Part shown: piece after piece, positions 43,737-52,295 of the stretch
How positions within the stretch are numbered: position 1 is the stretch's first letter
How the letters are laid out: each line of letters opens with the position of its first letter
Assembly: GCA_902787555.1 (NCBI GenBank)
Contig: CADAGO010000023.1
Coordinates: 36,113-100,112, forward strand
Length of the DNA stretch: 64,000 bases
Direction: 5' to 3'
DNA from: an uncultured Bacteroidales bacterium
GTDB taxonomy: Bacteria > Bacteroidota > Bacteroidia > Bacteroidales > Bacteroidaceae
Notes under the pieces: model-generated
The model's input: the letters and a program-made list of their open reading frames with translations, nothing else
The model's database searches: none
What the model was told of the DNA's origin: nothing
Program-made: the position numbers and the translations under genes

Positions 43737-45092
43737 TCAATGTGTTAGATAAAAAACGCCCAAGCCAATGAGCCAAGCCAAGAGCACTCTCCAGAAGATG
43801 TTGCGGATATACCAGGCAAGGCTAATCTTCGACACTTCCGACACAGCATGCCCTGCCAGCGTACCGACATACAGGAGCGAGCCTCCCATAGCCGAACAGA
43901 ACGACAGCAGCTGCCAGTAAGCGCCATTCTGAACAAACTCCGACCCTACCTGCTGCGCATCTTGCGTAAATAGGTTCAGTCCCACCATGACGAACGGAAT
44001 GTTGTCGATGAGACTTGAGATGCCTCCGATGATGGCACCATAAACATACACATTATGAATATGCGTTGCCAGCAAATCGCTGACAAACTTCAATGCTCCA
44101 CACTCAACCAACGCTCCCACCATAAGCGACACACCCAAAAAATAAAGGATGAGACGCATGCCGATGAATTCCGTGTTGCGGATATACTTATGCTGAATGA
44201 ACAATCGATTACCATTGCGCTTGAACGTGAAGGCACTCTCAAGCAACCATATCAGTGCCAGCACACAAAGTGCACCCAGGAAAGGAGGAAGCTTGGTGAC
44301 ATTGTGGAACGTAGGGATAGACCAAAGACCTGCAATACCGATAAACAGGAGCAATAGCTTCTGCCAAGGCTTCAGCAACGAGTCGTCACCATCGTAACGA
44401 CCCAAGAACGAAGACACCTCTACCCTACCCACCAGCAAACGAGAAGCCAGCAGATTGAACACACAAAGACTCGTCAATACGGGAAGAATCAGCCCGCCAG
44501 CAAAGGCAGAAGGCGTCACGACACCATGTACCCATAACATCAGCGAGGTCATGTCGCCAATCACCGTGAACGAACCACCAAGGATGGCTGATATGAGGAT
44601 GACACACGAATAGATAATCTTCTGCTGACGCGAACTGACAATCTGATCCATGATGGTCATCATCAGTACCACCGTAGTGAGGTTGTCGACATTCGCAGAA
44701 ATGGCAAAGGTGAGGAGCGACAGTTCCCAAAGGAACAACTTGCTATTGCGCGTACGCAACCAACGTATCAGCGAATCGAAAACCCCATTGTTGTTCATAA
44801 TCTCAACAATGGTATTTGTGGCAATGAGGAAAAGGATAACCTGACAAGCCTCATTGATATACTTGACAATCACATTCGTCGCTATATAGTCGTCTACCTG
44901 CCCTATCAGTTGGTAGTCGGGATATCCCATCAGATTGAGGAAGTCCGACCCATGAAGCATATACACAACCCATGCACTGACTCCACAGAACATAGCAACA
45001 GCAGCACGGTTGATATGACTGATCTGTATGGAACTCATCGCAATACAGCCTACAAGCACAATGGCAACAATGATAATGGTGGTTATGAGCAT
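43737..45092 (-). CDS. NhaD/ArsB-type ion transporter (SLC13-like superfamily)
   Basis: A 451-residue inner-membrane carrier with about 11-12 hydrophobic segments. The stretch S-A-N-V-D-N-L-T-T-V-V-L-M and the later G-G-I-S-S-L-I-D-N-I-P-F-V-M are the two re-entrant loop motifs of NhaD/ArsB/CitM carriers. A sodium/proton antiport role is likely; the substrate is not settled by sequence. The start is 26 bp from the tRNA gene on the same strand. Confidence 0.85.
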   Translation of the reverse strand: MLITTIIIVAIVLVGCIAMSSIQISHINRAAVAMFCGVSAWVVYMLHGSDFLNLMGYPDYQLIGQVDDYIATNVIVKYINEACQVILFLIATNTIVEIMNNNGVFDSLIRWLRTRNSKLFLWELSLLTFAISANVDNLTTVVLMMTIMDQIVSSRQQKIIYSCVILISAILGGSFTVIGDMTSLMLWVHGVVTPSAFAGGLILPVLTSLCVFNLLASRLLVGRVEVSSFLGRYDGDDSLLKPWQKLLLLFIGIAGLWSIPTFHNVTKLPPFLGALCVLALIWLLESAFTFKRNGNRLFIQHKYIRNTEFIGMRLILYFLGVSLMVGALVECGALKFVSDLLATHIHNVYVYGAIIGGISSLIDNIPFVMVGLNLFTQDAQQVGSEFVQNGAYWQLLSFCSAMGGSLLYVGTLAGHAVSEVSKISLAWYIRNIFWRVLLAWLIGLGVFYLTH

Positions 45093-45118
45093 AGCTTATA
45101 GCGATTTATAAGTTGATG

Positions 45119-45191
45119 AGCGGTAAACGGGGCTCGAACCCGCGACCTTCGGCTTGGGAAGCCAACGCTCTGCCAACTGAGCTATTACCGC
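45119..45191 (-). tRNA. tRNA-Gly (anticodon CCC)
   Basis: A complete cloverleaf read on the minus strand: acceptor GCGGTAA/TTACCGC, D-arm GCTC/GAGC, anticodon loop TTCCCAA (anticodon CCC) in stem TTGGC/GCCGA, and T-arm with TTCGAAC. No CCA is encoded after the acceptor; position 45119 is the discriminator. Confidence 0.96.
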
Positions 45192-45200
45192 AAACGTGCT

Positions 45201-45209
45201 GCAAAGTTA
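45201..45209 (-). promoter_or_regulatory. -7 element of the tRNA gene
   Basis: TAACTTTGC on the minus strand, about 10 bp before the tRNA 5' end. Confidence 0.65.
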
Positions 45210-45303
45210 CAAAAAAAATGAACATCGTACATTGAACAATGAACATTTTTTACAATTTCCTCTTTTTTTTATTTTTTCGCTCTTCATTTTTCAATCTTTT
45301 TAC

Positions 45304-45312
45304 TAACTTTGC
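45304..45312 (+). promoter_or_regulatory. -7 element of the GH35 gene
   Basis: TAACTTTGC, 26 bp before the ATG at 45339. The frame's upstream TTG falls inside this element, so it is not the start. Confidence 0.6.
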
Positions 45313-45338
45313 AAAGCAAAAAGCAAAAAGTACTTATA

Positions 45339-47366
45339 ATGACACGAATCCTCATCACATTTCTTCTCATGATTTGCATCCAGTCGGCTTGGGGGCAAAC
45401 AGACATCACATTGGGTGCCGACGTGCGATGGGATGCCCATAGCCTTATCTTCGGAAACAAACGTGTGATTCCTGCGATGGGTGAGGTGCATTATTCACGT
45501 ATTCCTGCCGATGAATGGCAAGAAGAGGTGATGAAGATGAAAGAAGGAGGCATCACCATCATTGCCTGCTACATATTCTGGAACCATATTGAGGAAATCG
45601 AAGGGCAATATGACTGGAGCGGACAGCGCAACCTGCGCTCATTTCTAGAGATTTGCAAGGAGGCGCAATTACCTGTAGTGATTCGCATCGGGCCATTCTG
45701 TCATGGAGAAGTACGCAATGGAGGAATCCCCGACTGGGTGTTCACCAAAGGGTGCCGTACACGTAGCGAAGACAAACTGTTCCTTTCATTAACAGAACGC
45801 TTCTACCGCCAGATATTCACCCAAGTGCAGGGACTTCAATGGAAAGACGGAGGTCCGGTCATCGCTGCACAATTCGACAATGAATACCGCGGACGAGGTT
45901 CCTATCTCATGGCACTGAAAGACATCGCCAAGAGAATCGGCTTCGACCTTCCGTTTTACACACGCACAGGATGGCCTGAACTCAGCAGCCCTGTACCCTT
46001 CGGCGAAATGATTCCCCTCTATGGCGACTATGCCGACGGTTTTTGGGACAGGAGTACGAAGGAAGGAGCTGGCGACTATTACAAAGCATTCAACTTCCAC
46101 GAGGGACGTTCCTCGACTGCTATTGCCAGCGAACAACTGACATACGATGCAAACGGGTCGCAGGAGAAAGTCAGCCAATACCCTTATTTTACTTGCGAAC
46201 TGGGTGGCGGTATGATGACATCCTATCATCGACGTGTCTATCTCTACCCGGAGGATGCCTATTCAATGGCCATCGTGAAACTGGGAAGCGGTAGCAATCT
46301 CTTGGGCTATTACATGTATCACGGAGGTACAAACCCCGAAGGCAAACTGACGTATCTGAACGAAACCCAGCGGACCGTAGCTACCAACTACAACGACCTG
46401 CCTGTGAAGACATACGACTTCCAAGCACCCCTCAATGAGTTCGGGCAGCGCAATCCGCATTACTATCTGCTTCGCAAACTCCATCTCTTCATCCACGACT
46501 ACGCATCGATATTGGCTCCGATGGAAGCTGTCTATCCCAATCCACAGGACATACGGCAGGGAGACGACTCTTTCCTCCGATGGTCGTACCGAGAAAAGGA
46601 TGGTAGCGCATTTGTCTTCATCAACAACTACGAACGATTCCAAGACCTGAAAGCCAAGACAGGCGTGCAATTCGAAGTATGTGGAGCGAAGTTCCCTCAG
46701 AAACCCATCACCATACCAGCCAAGACTGCCTGTATTTTCCCTGTCAATATCGATGGCATCCGCTATGCTACCGCTCAATTAGTGGCACATCGCGAGGGGA
46801 AAATCTATCTGCAACAGATAGCTGGCATCCCCACAGAGATAGCTATAGAAGGAAAAGTGATGAAGAATGTGAAGCCAAAAGGCCTCACGGCCCCTGTCTA
46901 TAAGAATATTTTCCTGATTGACGCAGAAACTGCAGGAAAGCTGTTCCTCAAAGAAATAGAGAACAAAAAGCAGATAGCAACTATAAAATATAATAAGGAG
47001 CGCGAGGCTGCCCCATCGAGGACAATCACTATCGGAGCTAACAAGGCTGCAGAAGAACCATCGGATGCTGACTTTGGAAAGGCTGCCACCTATACTATAG
47101 AGTTGCCTACAGACCACAATGGTCTGCTATGTATCCAATACTACGGAGATTGTGCCCGTCTGTATGACGGCGATACATTGCTCGATGACAATTTCTACAA
47201 TGGCCGTGAGTTCCAATATGGATTATGGCGACTGCCAGCATCTACTACCCGACTCACCCTACGCATCCTTCCGATTCAGCCCGACATGCCTGTCTATTTC
47301 CCACGAGAAGCAGGCATCAAAGAGATGGGAGAAGAGGTGAAAACAATCACCATACAATACGAATGA
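45339..47366 (+). CDS. Exported beta-galactosidase-like enzyme, GH35
   Basis: A 675-residue exported enzyme (signal M-T-R-I-L-I-T...S-A-W-G-Q). The TIM barrel shows G-E-V-H-Y-S-R-I-P, Y-I-F-W-N-H-I-E, R-I-G-P-F-C-H-G-E and the acid/base motif Q-F-D-N-E-Y-R-G, where most GH35 read Q-x-E-N-E-Y-G; the catalytic Glu after Asn is kept. The nucleophile region is T-C-E-L-G-G-G. It likely removes terminal galactose from galactan or oligosaccharides. It ends 4 bp before recF. Confidence 0.92.
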   Translation: MTRILITFLLMICIQSAWGQTDITLGADVRWDAHSLIFGNKRVIPAMGEVHYSRIPADEWQEEVMKMKEGGITIIACYIFWNHIEEIEGQYDWSGQRNLRSFLEICKEAQLPVVIRIGPFCHGEVRNGGIPDWVFTKGCRTRSEDKLFLSLTERFYRQIFTQVQGLQWKDGGPVIAAQFDNEYRGRGSYLMALKDIAKRIGFDLPFYTRTGWPELSSPVPFGEMIPLYGDYADGFWDRSTKEGAGDYYKAFNFHEGRSSTAIASEQLTYDANGSQEKVSQYPYFTCELGGGMMTSYHRRVYLYPEDAYSMAIVKLGSGSNLLGYYMYHGGTNPEGKLTYLNETQRTVATNYNDLPVKTYDFQAPLNEFGQRNPHYYLLRKLHLFIHDYASILAPMEAVYPNPQDIRQGDDSFLRWSYREKDGSAFVFINNYERFQDLKAKTGVQFEVCGAKFPQKPITIPAKTACIFPVNIDGIRYATAQLVAHREGKIYLQQIAGIPTEIAIEGKVMKNVKPKGLTAPVYKNIFLIDAETAGKLFLKEIENKKQIATIKYNKEREAAPSRTITIGANKAAEEPSDADFGKAATYTIELPTDHNGLLCIQYYGDCARLYDGDTLLDDNFYNGREFQYGLWRLPASTTRLTLRILPIQPDMPVYFPREAGIKEMGEEVKTITIQYE

Positions 47367-47370
47367 CATC

Positions 47371-48465
47371 ATGACACTGAACCATATTACCATCTTAAAT
47401 TATAAAAACATCAAGGAAGCCGAACTGGACTTCTCGCCCAACATCAACTGCTTTGTAGGCACTAATGGGGAGGGGAAAACCAATGTACTAGATGCCATCT
47501 ATTTCCTTTCGTTCACCAAAAGTGCAACAAATGCGATTGATTCACAAAACGTGCGACATGGCGAAGAGTTCTTCATGATTCAAGGGCAGTACGAACTGAA
47601 TGGCAACAAGGAAGAGGTGTCGTGTGGACTGAAACTGCATCAGAAGAAACAGTTCAAGCGCAATAAAAAAGCCTACACGAAGTTATCGGAGCACATCGGA
47701 TTGCTACCACTGATTCTAGTGTCACCCAACGACCATGAACTCATCTTGGGGGGAAGTGACGAACGCCGCAAATTTATGGATATTGTGATATCACAATACA
47801 ACCCAAGCTATATCAATCTGCTGATGCGCCATAATGCTGCATTACAGCAACGCAATACCCTCCTGAAGCAAGAGGAAGAACCCGATGTGGAGATTATGAA
47901 TGCATACGAAGAGGTAATGGCAAGCTGTGGGGAGCAGATTTTCAAACTGCGTAACGAATTTATCACCGATTTCATTCCTGTCTTTCAAGATTATTATGCA
48001 CGTATTTCAGGCAATCACGAAAAAGTAGGATTGGAGTACATCAGTCATTGTCAGCGAGGACCGCTGCTTGAGGTCATTCAACGCGACAGAGCAAAAGACC
48101 GTATCATGGGGTATAGTCTGCATGGCATTCACAAAGACGACCTTGTCATGACCCTTGGCGACTATCCTATCAAACGGGAAGGGTCGCAAGGACAGAACAA
48201 GACGTACCTCATCAGTCTGAAGCTGGCACAATTCAACTTCCTGAAACAGACAGGCAGCAAGACCACACCACTGCTGTTGCTCGATGATATTTTTGACAAG
48301 CTCGATGCTAACCGTGTAGAACAGATTATCAATCTGGCATCTGACGAAGCATTCGGACAATTGTTTATCACGGACACTAATCGCGAAAATCTCGACAAAA
48401 TCCTGGAACGTTCGCAAGGCGATTATAAAATCTTCACTGTCGAAGGTGGTGTCATCAACGAATAA
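47371..48465 (+). CDS. recF: DNA replication and repair protein RecF
   Basis: A 364-residue SMC-like ATPase that loads RecA at gaps with RecO and RecR. Walker A is F-V-G-T-N-G-E-G-K-T-N (28-38), and the late motif S-Q-G-Q-N-K-T-Y then L-L-L-D-D-I-F-D-K-L-D form the signature and Walker B. Its place next to a DUF721 gene matches Bacteroidetes order. It starts 4 bases after the GH35 stop, an odd transcription partner. Confidence 0.96.
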   Translation: MTLNHITILNYKNIKEAELDFSPNINCFVGTNGEGKTNVLDAIYFLSFTKSATNAIDSQNVRHGEEFFMIQGQYELNGNKEEVSCGLKLHQKKQFKRNKKAYTKLSEHIGLLPLILVSPNDHELILGGSDERRKFMDIVISQYNPSYINLLMRHNAALQQRNTLLKQEEEPDVEIMNAYEEVMASCGEQIFKLRNEFITDFIPVFQDYYARISGNHEKVGLEYISHCQRGPLLEVIQRDRAKDRIMGYSLHGIHKDDLVMTLGDYPIKREGSQGQNKTYLISLKLAQFNFLKQTGSKTTPLLLLDDIFDKLDANRVEQIINLASDEAFGQLFITDTNRENLDKILERSQGDYKIFTVEGGVINE

Positions 48466-48472
48466 AAGAAGC

Positions 48473-48763
48473 ATGAAACGTAGTAAGACAGAATCAATCA
48501 CCAACCTTCTGAACGAATTTCTTCGAGAACAAGGACTGGAAACACCGCTCAATCAGCACAGACTCATTGAATCATGGCCTGTGGTGATGGGCGAGACTAT
48601 TAATCGCCAAACCGGTAACCTGTTCATCAAGAACCAAACGCTCTACGTGAAAATCAAGTCGGCAGCATTGAAAAGCGACCTCATGATGACTCGTACATCA
48701 CTGGTTAAACGTCTCAACGATGCTGTAGGAGCCTTTGTCATTAGCGACATTAACTTCACATAA
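48473..48763 (+). CDS. DciA/DUF721-family protein
   Basis: A 96-residue protein. DciA-type proteins help load the replicative helicase in bacteria lacking DnaC. The sequence has L-N-E-F-L-R-E-Q-G-L, S-W-P-V-V-M-G and the Y-V-K-I-K-S-A-A-L-K-S-D-L-M segment. ATG 48473 follows an AAAAGAAG site and gives the natural start. The position after recF, before two DUF genes, is conserved in the group as far as I recall. Confidence 0.88.
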   Translation: MKRSKTESITNLLNEFLREQGLETPLNQHRLIESWPVVMGETINRQTGNLFIKNQTLYVKIKSAALKSDLMMTRTSLVKRLNDAVGAFVISDINFT

Positions 48764-48779
48764 GTCCCATAAGTAAAAA

Positions 48780-49325
48780 ATGCAAGAAAAGAACAACCCC
48801 ATATATCAGCGCGATGTGCTGGAATTTGTCACAGTAGCAGTGCAGTATTGCGCATATCTCGAAGATTTGGAAGAGCGCAGCCGCTCAGAGCTGATCGATA
48901 CAATGAGCAAGCTCCTCCCCCTACTCTATCTCAAGGGGACACTGCTTCCTCAGTACGAAACCTTCTCCGACGAAGTCCTTTCAGACTACGTGACAGAAGA
49001 GAACTATAATATCATTCGCAACAACATCGCCCTTATCATGGCTGACAAGGACGACTATCTTGATGTGTTTGTTGCTGACATGAAATACAGTGATGAGCCT
49101 ATCCTCATGACCATTAGCGAGAACTTGGCTGATATCTATCAGGACATCAAGAACTTCGCTTATATTTATAAACAAGGAGTGGAAGAAGAAATGATGAGCG
49201 CACTCGAAATGTGTAACCAGAACTTCAAGACCGATTGGGGTCAGAAACTCGTAAACGTACTTCGTGCTATCCACGAAGTGAAGTATTCATTCAACGACAT
49301 CGATGACGAAGACTATATACAATAA
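48780..49325 (+). CDS. DUF5063-type protein
   Basis: A 181-residue helical protein of unknown role with no signal peptide. Family-like segments are V-L-E-F-V-T-V-A-V-Q-Y-C and F-A-Y-I-Y-K-Q-G-V-E-E-E. It is followed by an exonuclease gene that overlaps its last 23 bases, so the two are probably coupled in function, perhaps RNA handling. Confidence 0.85.
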   Translation: MQEKNNPIYQRDVLEFVTVAVQYCAYLEDLEERSRSELIDTMSKLLPLLYLKGTLLPQYETFSDEVLSDYVTEENYNIIRNNIALIMADKDDYLDVFVADMKYSDEPILMTISENLADIYQDIKNFAYIYKQGVEEEMMSALEMCNQNFKTDWGQKLVNVLRAIHEVKYSFNDIDDEDYIQ

Positions 49326-49950
49326 ATTCGACAAACAACAAATTGCCAATCTTCCCAAGGAAGAATTCAGGGGACGCATCTTCACAATCACTACAGAACG
49401 TGATGCAGAGAAAGCCGTAAACTATCTGATGTCGCAACCTATCCTGGGATTCGACAGCGAGACACGCCCGACATTCAAACGAAATGTTTCTCATCAAGTA
49501 GCATTGCTACAGGTAGCCACATACGACACTTGTTTCCTATTCCGCCTTAACCAATTGGGACTGCCCAACTCCATCGTCCGTTTGCTTGAGGACACAAGCA
49601 TCACTAAGGTGGCACTATCCTGGAAGGACGACACTCACATGCTACAATTACGTCGGAAATACAAATCGGGCAAATTCATTGACATACAAGACGAGGTAGG
49701 CCGCATTGGGATAGAGGATCACAGCCTGCAGAAAATCTACGCCAACCTTTTTGGCAAGATGATCAGTAAACGGCAGCAACTCAGCAATTGGGAAGCAGAC
49801 ATCCTATCGGATGCCCAAAAGGCCTACGCAGCACTCGATGCCTGGGCTTGCATCCACATTTACGATGAAATACAACGACTGCTCCATAGTCGTGACTATC
49901 ATATTATCACTACGAAAAGCGAAAACGAATCAGAAACCCAGGTTGTTTGA
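49303..49950 (+). CDS. 3'-5' exonuclease (RNase D/DEDDy-like)
   Basis: A 215-residue nuclease. The DEDDy motifs are L-G-F-D-S-E-T-R (Exo I), a middle Asp in S-W-K-D-D-T-H, and Y-A-A-L-D-A-W-A at the end. It lacks the HRDC domains of full RNase D. Likely cytosolic RNA or DNA trimming enzyme. The start overlaps DUF5063. The frame was chosen from the ATG at 49303. Confidence 0.9.
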   Translation: MTKTIYNKFDKQQIANLPKEEFRGRIFTITTERDAEKAVNYLMSQPILGFDSETRPTFKRNVSHQVALLQVATYDTCFLFRLNQLGLPNSIVRLLEDTSITKVALSWKDDTHMLQLRRKYKSGKFIDIQDEVGRIGIEDHSLQKIYANLFGKMISKRQQLSNWEADILSDAQKAYAALDAWACIHIYDEIQRLLHSRDYHIITTKSENESETQVV

Positions 49951-49972
49951 CAACCCAAAGCGAAACAAAGAC

Positions 49973-51151
49973 ATGAAGAAAATCTATTTAAAACGAGGAA
50001 AAGAAGAGTCACTACAAAGATTCCATCCATGGGTGTTCTCTGGGGCAATCGGCTCTTTTAGCCAAGACGTCGAAGAGGGAGAAGTGGTGGAAGTATACTC
50101 CAACAACAAGGAATTCATTGCTACAGGACATTATCAGATTGGCTCCATCATGGTGCGAGTGCTGTCATTCGAACAGGAGCCTATCAACCAGGCTTTCTAC
50201 GAGAAACGCCTGACTACAGCTTATGATGTCCGTAAGTGTATTGGTCTGGTGGGAAATCCCGACAACAACACCTACCGTCTGGTACATGGAGAAGGTGACA
50301 ATCTGCCTGGCCTCGTCATCGATATTTATGGAAAGACAGCTGTGATGCAGGCACACTCTGTCGGCATGCACATTGACCGTATGATAATCGCTCAAGCATT
50401 GAAACAAGTTTTGGGCGAGAACGTAGAGAATATCTTCTACAAATCGGAGACGACCCTCCCATTCAAAGCAGACTTAGGACAGGAAAACGGATTCCTACTT
50501 GGTGGAAGCACAGAAGACATTGCTATCGAAAACGGCCTCAAGTTTCATGTGGATTGGCTGAAAGGTCAGAAAACAGGATTCTTTGTTGACCAACGTGAGA
50601 ACCGAAGTTTATTGGAACACTATGCTCATAATCGCAACGTACTCAATATGTTCTGCTACACAGGTGGATTTTCGTTCTACGCCATGCGAGGAGGAGCCAA
50701 ACTCGTGCATTCAGTCGATTCTTCCCAAAAAGCTATTGATTTGACAAATGCCAATGTTGCACTCAACTTTCAAGACGACCCACGTCATAAGGCTTATGCA
50801 GAAGACGCATTCAAGTTTCTCGACAACATGACGACTCCCTACGACCTCATCATACTCGACCCTCCTGCATTTGCAAAGCATAAGGATGCCCTACGTAATG
50901 CCCTTAAAGGATATACGCGTCTCAACCAAAAGGCATTCGAAAAGATACAGCCAGGCGGAATCCTTTTCACATTCAGTTGCTCACAAGTAGTGACGAAGGA
51001 CAATTTCCGAACAGCGGTATTTACGGCAGCTGCACAAGCAAAACGCAGTGTACGAATTCTACATCAGTTGCATCAACCTGCAGACCATCCTATCAACATC
51101 TTCCATCCCGAAGGTGAATACCTGAAAGGACTAGTATTATATGTAGAATAG
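49973..51151 (+). CDS. rlmI: Class I rRNA methyltransferase, RlmI-like
   Basis: A 392-residue enzyme. The N-terminal PUA-like part starts M-K-K-I-Y-L-K-R-G-K-E-E-S and has H-P-W-V-F-S-G-A-I-G; the SAM domain has V-D-Q-R-E-N-R, N-M-F-C-Y-T-G-G-F-S and L-D-P-P-A-F-A-K. RlmI methylates C1962 of 23S rRNA. The open frame reaches 49811, but the upstream part overlaps the exonuclease; ATG 49973 is natural. It ends before a long leader region of pyrF. Confidence 0.9.
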   Translation: MKKIYLKRGKEESLQRFHPWVFSGAIGSFSQDVEEGEVVEVYSNNKEFIATGHYQIGSIMVRVLSFEQEPINQAFYEKRLTTAYDVRKCIGLVGNPDNNTYRLVHGEGDNLPGLVIDIYGKTAVMQAHSVGMHIDRMIIAQALKQVLGENVENIFYKSETTLPFKADLGQENGFLLGGSTEDIAIENGLKFHVDWLKGQKTGFFVDQRENRSLLEHYAHNRNVLNMFCYTGGFSFYAMRGGAKLVHSVDSSQKAIDLTNANVALNFQDDPRHKAYAEDAFKFLDNMTTPYDLIILDPPAFAKHKDALRNALKGYTRLNQKAFEKIQPGGILFTFSCSQVVTKDNFRTAVFTAAAQAKRSVRILHQLHQPADHPINIFHPEGEYLKGLVLYVE

Positions 51152-51203
51152 AGTAAAAAATTATGTTTGACAACATAAACGATGCATTTTTATGTTAAAA
51201 TAA

Positions 51204-51236
51204 TTTGTTCGTATTAAAGTTTTTCCGTATCTTTGC
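51204..51236 (+). promoter_or_regulatory. First promoter in the pyrF leader
   Basis: TTTG (51204-51207), 20 bp, TATCTTTGC (51228-51236). Its transcript would cross two tiny ORFs and the hairpins at 51282-51324 before pyrF. Confidence 0.65.
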
Positions 51237-51276
51237 ATCGTGTTTTTCATGGTATTAGATTTATTTTAAGGTTAGT

Positions 51277-51300
51277 ATGAGGTTGCCTATCGTGAGATAA
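51277..51300 (+). other. Tiny leader ORF (M-R-L-P-I-V-R)
   Basis: ATG 51277 opens 7 codons and a TAA at 51298-51300. It overlaps both arms of the terminator hairpin, so ribosomes on it could affect folding. A second tiny ORF (M-V-L-D-L-F) is at 51249-51269. Both hypothetical. Confidence 0.35.
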
Positions 51301-51313
51301 GCAATCTTTTTTT
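51283..51313 (+). terminator. Leader terminator upstream of pyrF
   Basis: TTGCCTATC (51283-51291) and GATAAGCAA (51296-51304) pair around a GTGA tetraloop with one mismatch, followed by a T run. An alternative, larger stem uses 51282-51290 with 51316-51324. Confidence 0.65.
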
Positions 51314-51343
51314 GTATAGGCAACGTAAAAGTTACTATTCCAT

Positions 51344-51375
51344 TTTGGTGATTTAGTTTTTTTTCGTACCTTTGC
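51344..51375 (+). promoter_or_regulatory. Second promoter in the pyrF leader
   Basis: TTTG (51344-51347), 19 bp, TACCTTTGC (51367-51375), about 44 bp before the pyrF ATG. Confidence 0.7.
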
Positions 51376-51418
51376 AAGTCAAGAGGAGAAGACATCTCCC
51401 CCCATAATAAAAAACAAT

Positions 51419-52234
51419 ATGAACAGACAAGAACTTATCAAAGAAATCAAGGAAAAGCAGACATTTCTCTGCGTGGGATTAGATACCGACATCAAGAAGA
51501 TTCCTCAGCACTTATTGCATGAGGAAGATCCCATTTATAGTTTCAATCGAGCCATCATTGATGCTACTGCTCCGTATTGTGTAGCATACAAGCCAAACCT
51601 GGCATTCTATGAGTGTGGCGGACTTAACGGATGGAAGAGCCTCGATAAGACAATTCACTATCTGCGCGAAAACTACCCCCACCATCTCATCATTGCGGAT
51701 GCGAAACGTGGCGACATCGGTAATACCTCAAAGATGTATGCTCGTTGTTTCTTTGAAGAGATGGGTGTCGATGCACTAACAGTCGCTCCGTATATGGGCG
51801 AAGATAGTGTGACACCATTTCTTGAGTATCCTGATAAATGGGTCATCTTACTAGCTTTGACAAGCAACAAGGGCAGTCATGATTTTCAATTAACGGAGGA
51901 TGCTACAGGCGAGCGTCTGTTTGAAAAAGTACTACGACAAAGCCAACAATGGGCAGATGCCGATCGTATGATGTACGTAGTCGGAGCAACGCAAGGAAAG
52001 CTGTTTGAGGATATCCGCAAAGTAGTGCCTGAGCATTTCCTTTTGGTTCCTGGCATCGGTGCACAGGGCGGAAGCCTAGAAGAAGTGTGCAAGTATGGTC
52101 TGACGAAAGACTGTGGTCTCATTGTCAACTCATCGCGTGCTATCATCTTTGCAGACAGCACAGAACGGTTTGCAGAAGTGGCTGCCGAAAAAGCAAAAGA
52201 AGTACAACAGCAAATGGCGGAGCTTCTTAAATAG
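51419..52234 (+). CDS. pyrF: Orotidine-5'-phosphate decarboxylase PyrF, type 2
   Basis: A 271-residue enzyme making UMP. The active-site stretch [13 protein letters not shown] is intact, and the sequence begins F-L-C-V-G-L-D-T-D. The type 2 length (about 270) is normal. The 267-bp leader upstream has two promoters and competing hairpins, so expression is probably regulated. uvrA follows after 61 bp. Confidence 0.96.
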   Translation: MNRQELIKEIKEKQTFLCVGLDTDIKKIPQHLLHEEDPIYSFNRAIIDATAPYCVAYKPNLAFYECGGLNGWKSLDKTIHYLRENYPHHLIIADAKRGDIGNTSKMYARCFFEEMGVDALTVAPYMGEDSVTPFLEYPDKWVILLALTSNKGSHDFQLTEDATGERLFEKVLRQSQQWADADRMMYVVGATQGKLFEDIRKVVPEHFLLVPGIGAQGGSLEEVCKYGLTKDCGLIVNSSRAIIFADSTERFAEVAAEKAKEVQQQMAELLK

Positions 52235-52295
52235 AATAAAGTTCCTAGAGCATCTACAGCACTCATAAACATCGCATATACAGAAACATCCTACT

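Noticed and set aside
45849-45900. Inactive GH35 because of the changed Q-F-D-N-E-Y motif
   Set aside because: The catalytic Glu after Asn and the nucleophile region are kept; the Asp is a tolerated neighbour.
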